Assembly (NCBI GenBank): GCA_017472925.1
Contig: JAFUNS010000034.1
Location: 62,001 to 126,000, forward strand
Length of the DNA stretch: 64,000 bases
From: Bacteroides sp.
Lineage (GTDB): Bacteria; Bacteroidota; Bacteroidia; Bacteroidales; Bacteroidaceae
Reading direction: 5' to 3'
In this document: one piece after another, positions 52,488 through 62,189 of the stretch
Layout: each line of letters begins with the position of its first letter
Numbering within the stretch: the first letter of the stretch is position 1
Translations under genes and position numbers: made by a program
The notes under the pieces: model-generated
Told to the model about the DNA's origin: nothing
Database searches by the model: none
Seen by the model: only the letters and a program-made list of their open reading frames with translations

Positions 52488-52722
52488 CATCCTTCACATC
52501 TTTCACCAGCTTGCAAATGATTGGTTGTCAGCGAGAAATGGTGAAGGATGGCAGGTTTCAACATCTTTCACATCCTTCACACTATAAAAACGACGATTTC
52601 TATCTCGTAAAACGACGTTTTATCATGGCTAACTCATCGTTTTATAAAAGTGGGTCGATGTAGTAGATATACACTCAAAAGTGTGAAGGATGTGAACCTT
52701 TAAAATAGAGTTATCCTTCACC
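52488..52722. repeat. Gene-free tract with inverted GTGAAGGATG motifs and a 22-bp array
   Basis: CATCCTTCAC or a one-base variant occurs at 52488, 52498 (partial), 52562 and 52571; GTGAAGGATG at 52541 and 52683; ATCCTTCACC at 52713. Between them are units spaced 22 bp: ACGACG at 52590 and 52612, CGTTTTAT-type blocks at 52616 and 52638. The 434-bp gap 52406-52840 has no believable gene; the design resembles the flanks of virE. Confidence 0.65.
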
Positions 52723-52803
52723 ATTATTATCTGATTATGTGAGAATTATAGGCCTGTGACAGATGTGAAAGTTGTTTTCGAACATAAAAATAATTAGGCA
52801 ACT

Positions 52804-52836
52804 TTGATATTTCTCGCTCGTTTATACGTATTTTTG
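52804..52836 (+). promoter_or_regulatory. Promoter of mnmA, possibly leaderless
   Basis: TTTG at 52804-52807 and TATTTTTG at 52829-52836 fit the -33/-7 pattern. The start codon at 52841 is only four bases after the -7 box, where transcription should begin. Confidence 0.55.
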
Positions 52837-52840
52837 TAAT

Positions 52841-53887
52841 ATGGAACCAAATAACAAGGTATTGTTGGGAATGAGCGGAGGAACGGACAGTTCGGTGGCT
52901 GCCCTCTTGCTGAAGGATGCCGGGTATGATGTAACCGGTGTGACTTTCCGCTTTTATGAAAAGGACGGGCAGACGGAATATCTGGACGATGCCCGCGATT
53001 TATGCCAACGAATAGGGATTCCACATTTGGTGTATGATGCCAGGGAAATGTTTCAAAAGACCATAGTCGACTATTTTATTGATGAATATATGGCGGGGCA
53101 TACGCCGGTACCCTGTACACTTTGCAACAATTATTTGAAATGGCCGTTGCTGGCCCGATTGGCTGATGAGCGAGGTATCTATCACATTGCAACGGGTCAC
53201 TATGTGCAACGGACTACGGTAGAAGGTCGTCATTATATCATTCAAGGGGCAGATGCCGACAAAGACCAGTCCTTTTTCTTATGGGGACTTCCTCAAGACA
53301 TTTTGGAGCGAATGCTTCTGCCTATGGGTGGAATGACTAAAACACAAGTCAGACAAATGGCCGAAGAACGGGGCTTCTTGAAGGTAGCCCGTAAAAAAGA
53401 CAGTATCGGGGTATGCTTCTGCCCCATGGATTACCGTACTTTTCTACGCAATCATGTACCTGAAGCAAGGATTCAGCCAGGTAAGTTTTATGATGACCAA
53501 GGCAACTATATTGCTAAACATGAGGGATATCCTTTTTATACCATCGGTCAGCGAAGGGGATTGGGCATTGACTTGAATCGTGCTGTATTCGTAAAGGAAA
53601 TCATTCCGGAAGAAAACAAAGTGATATTGGGCGATTTGAAATCGTTGGAACGAACAGAGATGAGGCTGAAGAATTGGAACATTGTGTCTCCTGAAATGTT
53701 ATTGGATAGGGATGATGTGATAGTGAAAATACGTTATCGCAAGCAAGCCAACCGTTGCACCGTGAGTTTGTTGCCCGACCAAACACTTTTGGTAAAGCTC
53801 CATGAGCCACTTACCGCCATTGCATCGGGACAAGCGGCTGCTTTTTATGATGGAAACCGAGTATTGGGTGGAGGAATCATCCTTTAA
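52841..53887 (+). CDS. mnmA: tRNA 2-thiouridylase
   Basis: A 348-residue ATP-dependent enzyme that puts sulfur on U34 of tRNA for Lys, Glu and Gln. The PP-loop reads [17 protein letters not shown] at the start; catalytic cysteines are in [11 protein letters not shown] (about residue 90) and GVCFCPMDY (about 190). [10 protein letters not shown] marks the tRNA-binding domain. Bacteroidales often carry more than one mnmA-like gene, so this may be one of two. Confidence 0.88.
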   Translation: MEPNNKVLLGMSGGTDSSVAALLLKDAGYDVTGVTFRFYEKDGQTEYLDDARDLCQRIGIPHLVYDAREMFQKTIVDYFIDEYMAGHTPVPCTLCNNYLKWPLLARLADERGIYHIATGHYVQRTTVEGRHYIIQGADADKDQSFFLWGLPQDILERMLLPMGGMTKTQVRQMAEERGFLKVARKKDSIGVCFCPMDYRTFLRNHVPEARIQPGKFYDDQGNYIAKHEGYPFYTIGQRRGLGIDLNRAVFVKEIIPEENKVILGDLKSLERTEMRLKNWNIVSPEMLLDRDDVIVKIRYRKQANRCTVSLLPDQTLLVKLHEPLTAIASGQAAAFYDGNRVLGGGIIL

Positions 53888-53936
53888 GGAGAATGATAAC
53901 AAATATAAAAAAGAGAGGCAATCTCAAATAAAGTTG

Positions 53937-53944
53937 TACCTTTG
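53937..53944 (+). promoter_or_regulatory. -7 box of the rhomboid operon
   Basis: TACCTTTG fits TAnnTTTG, 31 nt before the ATG at 53975. Confidence 0.5.
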
Positions 53945-53974
53945 CACCCGATAAACTTAATAGACTGAATCTTT

Positions 53975-54649
53975 ATGAACAATATGCCTACAGTTACCAA
54001 GAACCTGCTCATCATTAATGTATTGTGCTTTTTAGGTTACGAGGTTCTTAAAAGACACGGAATGGATTTGAACGGAATGTGTGGTCTCCATTTCTTTATG
54101 GCCTCTGACTTTAATTTGGCACAACTCATATCCTATATGTTCCTTCATGCCAATTGGGAACATCTTTTCTTCAATATGTTTGCGGTATGGATGTTTGGTA
54201 GCGCCGTTGAACTTGTTTGGGGGCCCAAACGTTATCTTACATATTACATGGTGTGCGGTATAGGTGCTGGGTTGATACAGGAACTGGTACAATACATTGA
54301 GTTTGCAACCATATTGCAGAACTATCAGAATGTAGATATTGGTACTACTGTCATCCCCATGTCTGAATACTTGAACCTGATGAATACGGTGGGAGCTTCG
54401 GGAGCCGTTTATGGCATATTGCTGGCGTTCGGCATGATGTTCCCTGAAAGCAGGATTTTGGTATTCTTTGTCCTTCCGGTAAAGGCCAAGTATCTGGTGA
54501 TAGGATATGCCATATTGGAATTGATGGCCGGATTAGGAAGTAGTGCCGATGGTATTGCCCACTTTGCCCACTTGGGTGGTATGATTTTTGGCTTCTTATT
54601 AATAATGTATTGGAAAAAGAAACGAAACAATGGCTCCTATAATTACTGA
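53975..54649 (+). CDS. Rhomboid family intramembrane serine protease
   Basis: A 224-residue protein with six transmembrane helices. The catalytic Ser lies in GASGAVYGIL (about residue 146) and the His in HFAHLGGMIFG (about 200); HANWEHLFFNM holds the conserved L1/TM2 region. It cuts transmembrane substrates within the membrane. Its 3' end overlaps the next rhomboid gene by 20 bases. Confidence 0.9.
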   Translation: MNNMPTVTKNLLIINVLCFLGYEVLKRHGMDLNGMCGLHFFMASDFNLAQLISYMFLHANWEHLFFNMFAVWMFGSAVELVWGPKRYLTYYMVCGIGAGLIQELVQYIEFATILQNYQNVDIGTTVIPMSEYLNLMNTVGASGAVYGILLAFGMMFPESRILVFFVLPVKAKYLVIGYAILELMAGLGSSADGIAHFAHLGGMIFGFLLIMYWKKKRNNGSYNY

Positions 54650-55523
54650 TTTGAAAAACGATTTCCGTAGAGCAAGCATCAGTCAGCAGTTTATCTATAT
54701 AAATTGCGGCATCTTCGTAGTGACCGCTTTGGTGGCCATCGTGAGGATGTTGTTCAATGTTGGCAATTATTCATGGATGGAATGGTTGGAACTTCCGGCC
54801 TGGTTGCCACAATTCATCAAGCAACCCTGGTCATTGGTAACCTATATGTTTCTTCATGCAGGTCTATTCCACTTGTTGTTCAATATGTTGTGGCTATATA
54901 GCTTTGGTCAGTTGTTCCTGATGTTCTTCTCGGCCCGTCATTTCAGGGGATTGTATTTCTTGGGTGGATTTTGTGGGGGCTTGCTGTACATGTTGGCTTA
55001 CAACGTATTTCCTTATTTCTCTTCCTATTTATATGGTTCATATTTATTGGGTGCTTCGGCATCTGTTATAGCCATTGTTATTGCTACAGCCATACGTGAA
55101 CCGGAATTTAGAGTGAGTTTATTGTTCTTTGGTCAGGTGAGATTGAAATACTTGGCTTTGATTATGATAATAACCGACTTGTTGTTCGTTACTTCAAACA
55201 ATGCAGGCGGACACATCGCTCATTTGGGAGGTGCGCTGGCCGGATGGTGGTTTGCTGCCGGTTTGCGTAAGGGTACGGATGTAACCAAATGGATAAACCA
55301 AGCAATAGATTGGTTGCTGGGTGGATGGAAGGTAAAACGTGCCCCCAAGAAACCAAAGATGAAAGTACACTATGGCGGACGTGCAAACGATTACGAATAC
55401 AATGCCCGCAAGAAGGAGCAGGACGAAGAGGTAGACCGCATTCTGGACAAGTTGAAGAAATCGGGTTATGGAAGCCTGACTACCGAAGAAAAAAAGCGGT
55501 TGTTTGATGCCAGCAAGCGATAA
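54630..55523 (+). CDS. Second rhomboid family protease with C-terminal tail
   Basis: A 297-residue protein with six transmembrane helices, catalytic Ser in LLGASASVIAI (about residue 140) and His in GGHIAHLGGALAG (about 195), so it may be active. A cytoplasmic tail of about 75 residues ends DRILDKLKKSGYGSLTTEEK, a short helical SHOCT-like motif. It overlaps the first rhomboid gene by 20 bases and is three bases before the EEP gene, so the three are cotranscribed. Confidence 0.88.
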   Translation: MAPIITDLKNDFRRASISQQFIYINCGIFVVTALVAIVRMLFNVGNYSWMEWLELPAWLPQFIKQPWSLVTYMFLHAGLFHLLFNMLWLYSFGQLFLMFFSARHFRGLYFLGGFCGGLLYMLAYNVFPYFSSYLYGSYLLGASASVIAIVIATAIREPEFRVSLLFFGQVRLKYLALIMIITDLLFVTSNNAGGHIAHLGGALAGWWFAAGLRKGTDVTKWINQAIDWLLGGWKVKRAPKKPKMKVHYGGRANDYEYNARKKEQDEEVDRILDKLKKSGYGSLTTEEKKRLFDASKR

Positions 55524-55526
55524 TTC

Positions 55527-56609
55527 ATGAAATATATAGGAAGATTTTTAGGTTGGATCCTGCTGGGGATAAATGTAGTGATTGCCGGTTTGTTGTTGCT
55601 ATCGGCATACAGTCCTTACATTCAGCCCCAAGAGTACCCGTTGCTTTCGTGTATTGGTTTGGCCTTTCCCATCTTTTGGTGTGCTAATTTCTTGTTCTTG
55701 CTTTTCTGGTTGGTTGTTTATCGTAAATACACTTTATTCCCCATATTGGTCATAGTTGCTTGTTGGGGAACTCTACGGACTTATTTCCCGATTAATTTGT
55801 TTGAAGAGGAGAAACCGGAGAACAGTATCAAGTTCCTTTCGTATAACACGATGGCTTTTGCGTTGGGAGAGAAGCATACCAAAGAATCGCCCAATAGGGT
55901 ATTGGCTTATCTGGCAGCCAGTGATGCCGATATCATTTGCATTCAGGAGTGTATTTGGATGAGCAGAATGAAACAGAAAGAGGCCGATTATGCTTTACGG
56001 AACTATAGATACAAGCATTATTATTCATTTGCCGGTGGTTTCAATGGATTGGCTTGTTACTCGCGTTATCCCATATTGTCGGCTATACCTATTAAATATA
56101 AGGATTCACGGAATGGTTCCATTGTTTATCGGATAGCCGTAGGGAAAGATACGCTGACTGTCTTCAACAATCATTTAGAATCCAATAAAATAGAAGCATC
56201 GGAAAAAGCTATTTATCAGGAAATGATTGATACACCCAATAAGGAAAATATTGCTTCCGGCTCACGTATGCTATTGAAGAAGTTGACGGAAGCATCGGCT
56301 ATTCGTGCTTCGCAAGCCGATTCTTTAGTTTCATATATAAAGGAATTGCAAGGGGAGAAAGTTGTGGTTTGCGGTGATTTTAATGATTCACCGGTTTCGT
56401 ATGCCCATCGTGTGGTAGGACAATATCTGCAAGATGCTTTTGCGCAATCTGGCAACGGGCTGGGGATATCCTATCATGAAAATCGTTTCTATTTCCGGAT
56501 AGACCATGTTTTTTTGAGTAAGAACATGAAATCTTATGAATGTACGGTAGACCGTTCTGTCAAAGCTTCTGACCATTATCCCATTTGGTGCTATATTTCT
56601 CTCGAATAA
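55527..56609 (+). CDS. Endonuclease/exonuclease/phosphatase family membrane protein
   Basis: A 360-residue protein with three N-terminal transmembrane helices (first 95 residues) and an EEP-fold domain. Key motifs are FLSYNTM (Asn), IICIQEC (Glu), NNHLES (His/Asn), VVCGDFNDSP (Asp, Asn) and ASDHYPIW (Asp-His). The fold includes nucleases and sphingomyelinase-like phosphodiesterases; membrane topology suggests an outward-facing catalytic domain. The substrate is unknown. It is the last gene of the rhomboid operon. Confidence 0.85.
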   Translation: MKYIGRFLGWILLGINVVIAGLLLLSAYSPYIQPQEYPLLSCIGLAFPIFWCANFLFLLFWLVVYRKYTLFPILVIVACWGTLRTYFPINLFEEEKPENSIKFLSYNTMAFALGEKHTKESPNRVLAYLAASDADIICIQECIWMSRMKQKEADYALRNYRYKHYYSFAGGFNGLACYSRYPILSAIPIKYKDSRNGSIVYRIAVGKDTLTVFNNHLESNKIEASEKAIYQEMIDTPNKENIASGSRMLLKKLTEASAIRASQADSLVSYIKELQGEKVVVCGDFNDSPVSYAHRVVGQYLQDAFAQSGNGLGISYHENRFYFRIDHVFLSKNMKSYECTVDRSVKASDHYPIWCYISLE

Positions 56610-56631
56610 CTACCAAAAGAGAAGAAAAACA

Positions 56632-56650
56632 CCCGTTTACGGCTTTTTTT
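56632..56650 (+). terminator. Weak terminator after the EEP gene
   Basis: CCGT-TT-ACGG with flanking C/G and a run of seven T. The stem is short. Confidence 0.35.
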
Positions 56651-56705
56651 ATACCTCAAAAAGCAAATATTTCTTTTTTATTCCGTTGGATTGTGAAAAA
56701 AATCC

Positions 56706-56713
56706 TATATTTG
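56706..56713 (+). promoter_or_regulatory. -7 box of secDF
   Basis: TATATTTG fits TAnnTTTG, followed by a leader of about 50 bases before the start. Confidence 0.5.
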
Positions 56714-56768
56714 CAACCTTGTATAAATTAGGAATCAAATAAACAATAAAATAATAAATTAAATCAAG

Positions 56769-59726
56769 ATGCAAAACAAAGGATTTGTAAAGGTTTTCGC
56801 AGTATTACTGACCCTTGTGTGTCTGTTTTATCTTTCGTTCTCTTTTGTGACCCGTCATCACATGAACAAGGCCGCAGAAGATCCGCAAGGTGAAGCACAT
56901 TACCTTGATTCTGTTCAGAATGAAAAGGTATACTTGGGAGTTTACTCGCTGAAACAATGTCGTGAGATGGAAATCGGTCTGGGTCTGGACCTGAAGGGTG
57001 GTATGAACGTTATCTTGGAAGTGTCAGTTCCTGACGTAGTGAAGGCATTGGCTGATCACAAGAGTGACGAAGCATTCAACCAAGCAGTTGCAACAGCTTC
57101 AAAGCAAGCTATTACCAGTCAAGACGATTTCATTACTTTATTTGTCAATGAGTATAAGAAATTGGCTCCGCAAGGAACATTGGCAGAGTTATTTGCTACT
57201 CAACAGTTGAAAGACAAGGTTAATACCCGCAGTACAGATGCGGAAGTGGAAAAAGTGTTGCGCGATGAAGTGAAAGCTGCTATCGACAACTCTTACAACG
57301 TGCTCCGTACCCGTATCGACCGCTTTGGTGTGGCTCAGCCTAACATCCAATCATTGGAAGGAAGCATGGGACGTATCATGGTGGAACTTCCAGGTATTAA
57401 GGAACCGGAACGTGTACGTAAGTTGCTCCAAGGTTCTGCTAACCTTGAATTCTGGGAAACTTATAACGGTAGCGAAATTGTTCCTACATTGCAAAGTGTA
57501 GACATGAAGTTGCGTGATGTATTGGCCGTTGCTTCTGGTGAAGAAGTTGCTGAAGAAGCTGCAACAGAATCTGCCGTATCAGCTACAGACAGCTTGGCTG
57601 CTGCATTGAAGGGCGAAACAGTGAATAATGAAGCTGCTTTGGCTCAAATGAAGAAGGAACATCCGTTGCAATCAGTGTTGCAGTTGGGTGGCTATGGTGC
57701 TGTTGTAGGTATTGCCAATCACAGAGATACTGCTGAAGTTAACAAGTTGTTGGCTATGAAAGAAGCTAAAGCTATCCTTCCTAAGGATCTTAGCTTGAAG
57801 TGGGGTGTAAAGGCAATGGATAATGCCGGTCAAATGTTTGAATTGTATGCTATCAAGGTTACAGAACGTAACGGTAAGGCTCCATTGGAAGGTGATGTAA
57901 TCACTGATGCCCGCAATGAATACGACCAATACAACAAGCCATGTGTAGGTATGTCTATGAACACAGACGGTTCTCGTCGTTGGGCCGTATTGACAAAGAA
58001 CAACATTGGTCGTGCTATCGCTATCGTATTGGATGGTTATGTATACAGCGCTCCGAACGTAAGCGGTGAAATCACTGGTGGTAACTCACAAATCTCTGGT
58101 AGCTTTACTCCGGAAGAAACACTCGACTTGGCAAACGTGTTGAAGTCTGGTAAGATGCCGGCTCCTGCACGTATCGTTCAAGAAGACATCGTAGGTCCAT
58201 CACTCGGTCAGGAATCTATTAATCAGGGTATCGTATCATTCATTGTAGCATTGGTATTGTTGATGATTTACATGTGTGCGATGTATGGTCTTATCCCGGG
58301 TATGGTTGCTAACTGTGCATTGTTCGTGAACTTCTTCTTTACTTTAGGTATCCTTACTTCATTCCAGGCTGCTTTGACTATGTCTGGTATTGCCGGTATG
58401 GTGTTGTCACTCGGTATGGCAGTGGATGCTAACGTGTTGATTTACGAACGTACTAAGGAAGAATTGAGAGCTGGTAAGACTGTAAAGGCTGCTTTGGCTG
58501 ATGGTTATTCCAATGCATTCTCAGCAATCTTCGACTCTAACTTGACATCCATTATCACTGGTATCATCTTGTTTAACTTTGGTACAGGTCCTATCCGTGG
58601 TTTTGCCACTACATTGATTATCGGTATCCTCTGCTCATTCTTTACTGCAGTGTTCTTGACACGTATTGTATATGAATGGCGAATGGGTAAAGAAAAGTGG
58701 TTGAACTTGACCTTCTGCACTAACCTTTCAAAGAATTTGATGCAAGGTACTAAGTATAACTTTATGGGTAGCTACAAACGTTCATTTGCTATCTTTGGTG
58801 CTATCGTTGTTATTTCTATCGTATCATTCTTTGTTCGTGGTTTGGCTCAAAGTATCGACTTCACAGGTGGACGTAACTTCGTAGTTCAGTTCGAACAACA
58901 AGTAGAGCCTGAAACTGTTCGTGATCTGTTGAGAACCAAGATTACAGAAGATAATGTACAAGCTATCGCTTTGGGTACAGACAAGAAGACTATTCGTATT
59001 ACTACCAACTATCGTATCGAAGAAGAATCTCCAACTATTGATTCTGAAGTAGAAGCCTTTATTTATGAATCTTTGAAAGAAGGTGGTTTGTTAGGCGAAG
59101 GTACTACATTGGATATCTTTATTGATCGTGAAAACCGTACAGGTGGTTCTATCATCAGTTCACAGAAGGTAGGTCCAAGTATTGCAGATGATATCAAGAC
59201 TTCGGCTATTTGGTCGATTGTTTTAGCCTTGATTGCCATCGGTGCTTATATTTTGTTGCGTTTCCGTAACATCGCTTATTCAGTAGGTGCAACTGCATCG
59301 TTGGTTGTAGAAGTGCTGATGATTATGGGTATGTATTCTTTGTGTCATACATGGGCTCCGTTCTCTTTGGAAATCGACCAGACATTCATCGGTGCTATCT
59401 TGACAGCTATCGGTTACTCTATCAACGATAAGGTGGTAGTATTTGACCGTATCCGTGAATTCTTCGGTTTGTATCCAAAGCGCGACCGTCAACAGTTGTT
59501 CAATGATTCGTTGAACACTACTTTGGCCCGTACTATCAATACATCAGTAAGTACATTGGTTGTATTGGTTTGTATCTTCGCATTGGGTGGAGATAGCATT
59601 CGTAGCTTCGCATTCGCCATGATACTTGGTGTGGTATTCGGTACTTGCGGTTCCTTGTTCTTCGCTGCTCCTGTAGCATTCCTTACTATGGGTAAGAAGA
59701 TTAAGGAAGAAGAAGTGAAAGCTTGA
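56769..59726 (+). CDS. secDF: Fused SecD-SecF protein translocase subunit
   Basis: A 985-residue fusion of SecD and SecF, the proton-driven partners of SecYEG. The SecD part (1-640) has LGLDLKGGMNVILEV near residue 78, a large periplasmic domain including a low-complexity Ala/Glu stretch near 255-285, and the membrane block around SLGMAVDANVLIYER. The SecF part (about 660-985) begins near SFAIFGAIVV and repeats the pattern at FTGGRNFVVQF and GYSINDKVVVFDRIRE. Single-chain SecDF is standard in Bacteroidetes. Confidence 0.95.
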   Translation: MQNKGFVKVFAVLLTLVCLFYLSFSFVTRHHMNKAAEDPQGEAHYLDSVQNEKVYLGVYSLKQCREMEIGLGLDLKGGMNVILEVSVPDVVKALADHKSDEAFNQAVATASKQAITSQDDFITLFVNEYKKLAPQGTLAELFATQQLKDKVNTRSTDAEVEKVLRDEVKAAIDNSYNVLRTRIDRFGVAQPNIQSLEGSMGRIMVELPGIKEPERVRKLLQGSANLEFWETYNGSEIVPTLQSVDMKLRDVLAVASGEEVAEEAATESAVSATDSLAAALKGETVNNEAALAQMKKEHPLQSVLQLGGYGAVVGIANHRDTAEVNKLLAMKEAKAILPKDLSLKWGVKAMDNAGQMFELYAIKVTERNGKAPLEGDVITDARNEYDQYNKPCVGMSMNTDGSRRWAVLTKNNIGRAIAIVLDGYVYSAPNVSGEITGGNSQISGSFTPEETLDLANVLKSGKMPAPARIVQEDIVGPSLGQESINQGIVSFIVALVLLMIYMCAMYGLIPGMVANCALFVNFFFTLGILTSFQAALTMSGIAGMVLSLGMAVDANVLIYERTKEELRAGKTVKAALADGYSNAFSAIFDSNLTSIITGIILFNFGTGPIRGFATTLIIGILCSFFTAVFLTRIVYEWRMGKEKWLNLTFCTNLSKNLMQGTKYNFMGSYKRSFAIFGAIVVISIVSFFVRGLAQSIDFTGGRNFVVQFEQQVEPETVRDLLRTKITEDNVQAIALGTDKKTIRITTNYRIEEESPTIDSEVEAFIYESLKEGGLLGEGTTLDIFIDRENRTGGSIISSQKVGPSIADDIKTSAIWSIVLALIAIGAYILLRFRNIAYSVGATASLVVEVLMIMGMYSLCHTWAPFSLEIDQTFIGAILTAIGYSINDKVVVFDRIREFFGLYPKRDRQQLFNDSLNTTLARTINTSVSTLVVLVCIFALGGDSIRSFAFAMILGVVFGTCGSLFFAAPVAFLTMGKKIKEEEVKA

Positions 59727-59743
59727 TAAATGTTCTATAGAGG

Positions 59744-59778
59744 AAAGTGGATGTGTTGAAAGGCACATCCACTTTTTT
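59744..59778 (+). terminator. secDF terminator
   Basis: Perfect 12-bp stem AAAGTGGATGTG/CACATCCACTTT with an 8-nt loop and T6. Same family as 38-71. Confidence 0.85.
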
Positions 59779-59813
59779 ATTGTCTTTAATGAATAAGCAA
59801 TCACTTTTTTGCG

Positions 59814-59821
59814 TATATTTG
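59814..59821 (+). promoter_or_regulatory. -7 box of the tdh-kbl operon
   Basis: TATATTTG fits TAnnTTTG, 50 nt before the tdh start. Confidence 0.5.
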
Positions 59822-59870
59822 TACATTAGTAGAATTAAGAGAAAATTTTTAGCTCTAAGTCAAGAATATT

Positions 59871-60896
59871 ATGAAAGCTTTAGTCAAGAAAGAACCTCAG
59901 AAAGGTATCTGGATGGAAGAAGTTCCAGTACCTAAAGTTGGTGTGAACGATGTTCTCATCAAGATTAAGAAAACGGCTATTTGTGGTACCGACCTGCACA
60001 TCTACAAATGGGATGAATGGAGCCAGAAGACTATCAAGACTCCTATGACCATTGGTCATGAATATGTAGGCGTTGTTGCCGAAGTAGGACCGGGTGTACG
60101 TAATATTGCTGTAGGTGATCGTGTAACCGGTGAAGGTCACATTGCCTGTGGACATTGTCGTAACTGCCGTCGTGGTTTACAACACATCTGTGAAAACAGC
60201 ATTGGTGTGGGTGTCAATCGTGATGGTGCATTTGCAGAATATCTTTGTATTCCTGAGTCAAATGTGGTAAAGTTAGATGACCGTATCTCGGATGATATGG
60301 CAGCTATCATGGACCCGTTTGGGAATGCTACTCATACAGCTCTTTCTTTCCCACTTTTGGGTGAAGATGTCCTTATTACAGGAGCTGGTTTGATTGGAAC
60401 GATGGCTACTGCCATTGCCCGATTTGCAGGAGCCAAGAATGTAGTGGTGACTGACCTTAGCGATTACCGTCTGGATATTGCCAAGAAAATGGGAGCTACC
60501 ATTACTGTCAATGCATCGAAAGGTGAGACAGTTGCTGGTGCTATGGAAAAGTTAGGTATGCGCGGTTTTGACGTAGGTTTGGAAATGTCAGGCTCACCCA
60601 TTGCTTTCCGTGATATGGTAGCCAATATGTATAATGGTTCAAAAATAGCCCAATTAGGAATTCTTCCTCCGACAACAACCGTTGACTGGAGTGAAATCAT
60701 CTTCAAAGCCTTGACTATTAAAGGTATCTATGGTCGTGAAATGTGGGAAACTTGGTACAAGATGCAACAAATGCTTATCTCTGGTTTGGATCTGACTCCG
60801 GTTATCACTCATCACTTCCCGATTGCCGAATTCCAAAAAGGTTTCGACGTAATGGAATCCGGACAATGTGGTAAAGTAATCTTGGATTGGGAATAA
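59871..60896 (+). CDS. tdh: L-threonine 3-dehydrogenase
   Basis: A 341-residue zinc-dependent medium-chain dehydrogenase. The catalytic zinc region is [21 protein letters not shown] follows, and the structural zinc site is [18 protein letters not shown] binds at [15 protein letters not shown]. It oxidises threonine to 2-amino-3-ketobutyrate, which the enzyme encoded 23 bases downstream splits. Residues fit Tdh rather than a general alcohol dehydrogenase. Confidence 0.94.
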   Translation: MKALVKKEPQKGIWMEEVPVPKVGVNDVLIKIKKTAICGTDLHIYKWDEWSQKTIKTPMTIGHEYVGVVAEVGPGVRNIAVGDRVTGEGHIACGHCRNCRRGLQHICENSIGVGVNRDGAFAEYLCIPESNVVKLDDRISDDMAAIMDPFGNATHTALSFPLLGEDVLITGAGLIGTMATAIARFAGAKNVVVTDLSDYRLDIAKKMGATITVNASKGETVAGAMEKLGMRGFDVGLEMSGSPIAFRDMVANMYNGSKIAQLGILPPTTTVDWSEIIFKALTIKGIYGREMWETWYKMQQMLISGLDLTPVITHHFPIAEFQKGFDVMESGQCGKVILDWE

Positions 60897-60919
60897 TTAT
60901 AAACTAAATAATATAAACT

Positions 60920-62110
60920 ATGTATGGTAAAATGAAAGAGTTCCTTTCTCAAGAACTCGAAAATATAAAGGCAGCAGGATTGTATAAGAACGAACGAATC
61001 ATTACAACTCCTCAACGTGCTGACATCAAAGTGAATGCAGGTCAACCGGTATTGAACTTCTGTGCCAACAACTATTTAGGTTTGGCTGATAACAAACGAT
61101 TGATTGAAGCAGCCAAAGCTGCTATGGACAGCCACGGTTATGGTATGTCGTCAGTGCGTTTTATTTGCGGGACACAAGATTTGCATAAGCAACTTGAAGC
61201 AGCTATTTCTGATTACTTCAAGACAGAAGATACTATTCTTTATGCTGCTTGTTTCGATGCTAACGGTGGTGTGTTTGAACCATTGTTCACTGAAGAAGAT
61301 GCTATTATTTCTGATGCATTGAACCACGCTTCTATTATTGATGGTGTACGTCTCTGTAAAGCTAAGCGTTATCGCTACGCCAATGCCGATATGGCGGAAT
61401 TGGAAAAATGCTTGCAAGAAGCACAAGCCCAACGTCATCGCATCATTGTAACTGATGGTGTGTTCTCAATGGACGGTAATGTAGCTCCTATGGACAAGAT
61501 TTGTGACTTGGCTGAAAAATACGATGCTTTAGTAATGGTTGACGAATCACACTCTGCTGGTGTAGTAGGTCCTACTGGTCATGGTGTAGCTGAACAATAC
61601 GATGCCTATGGCCGTATTGATATCTTTACCGGTACTTTAGGTAAGGCATTTGGTGGTGCTATGGGTGGTTTCACTACAGGTAGAAAGGAAATTATTGACA
61701 TGCTCCGGCAGCGTTCTCGTCCTTATTTGTTCTCAAATTCGGTTGCTCCATCCATTGTAGGTGCCAGCATTGAAATGTTCAAGATATTGAAAGAAAGCAA
61801 TGCCCTTCACGATAAGTTGATGGAAAATGTAACTTATTTCCGTGATAAGATGCTTGCTGCTGGTTTCGATATCAAGCCCACACAAAGTGCTATCTGCGCC
61901 GTAATGCTTTACGATGCAAAACTTTCTCAGGACTTTGCAGCCAAGATGCAGGAAGAAGGTATTTATGTTACAGGTTTCTATTATCCTGTAGTTCCAAAGG
62001 GACAAGCCCGTATTCGTGTACAGCTTTCGGCCGGTCATGAGCGCGAGCATTTGGATAAGGCTATTGCCGCCTTTATTAAAGTAGGTAAGGAACTTGGAGT
62101 AATTAAGTAA
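60920..62110 (+). CDS. kbl: Glycine C-acetyltransferase (2-amino-3-ketobutyrate CoA ligase)
   Basis: A 396-residue PLP enzyme of the alpha-oxoamine synthase family. Lys242 in FTGTLGKAFGGAMGG binds PLP; MVDESHSAGVVG holds the cofactor Asp and His; NNYLGLADN is the substrate region. It cleaves 2-amino-3-ketobutyrate with CoA to glycine and acetyl-CoA. Pairing with tdh separates it from BioF and serine palmitoyltransferase. Confidence 0.94.
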   Translation: MYGKMKEFLSQELENIKAAGLYKNERIITTPQRADIKVNAGQPVLNFCANNYLGLADNKRLIEAAKAAMDSHGYGMSSVRFICGTQDLHKQLEAAISDYFKTEDTILYAACFDANGGVFEPLFTEEDAIISDALNHASIIDGVRLCKAKRYRYANADMAELEKCLQEAQAQRHRIIVTDGVFSMDGNVAPMDKICDLAEKYDALVMVDESHSAGVVGPTGHGVAEQYDAYGRIDIFTGTLGKAFGGAMGGFTTGRKEIIDMLRQRSRPYLFSNSVAPSIVGASIEMFKILKESNALHDKLMENVTYFRDKMLAAGFDIKPTQSAICAVMLYDAKLSQDFAAKMQEEGIYVTGFYYPVVPKGQARIRVQLSAGHEREHLDKAIAAFIKVGKELGVIK

Positions 62111-62134
62111 GATCAAGAAAAAGATTATAATAGG

Positions 62135-62171
62135 AAAAAGTGGGTGTGTCGAAATGCACATCCACTTTTTT
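62135..62171. terminator. Bidirectional terminator between kbl and tRNA-Arg
   Basis: AAAAAGTGGGTGTG pairs with CACATCCACTTTTT (one G-U pair) around an 8-nt loop. A and T tracts on both sides serve the convergent kbl and tRNA genes. Confidence 0.8.
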
Positions 62172-62189
62172 TAGGCACGGATTTTTTTG

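Noticed and set aside
52463-52663. 66-codon frame in the gene-free tract before mnmA
   Set aside because: It is made of translated repeats (FTSFTS, HLSHPSH) and has no promoter or family signal.
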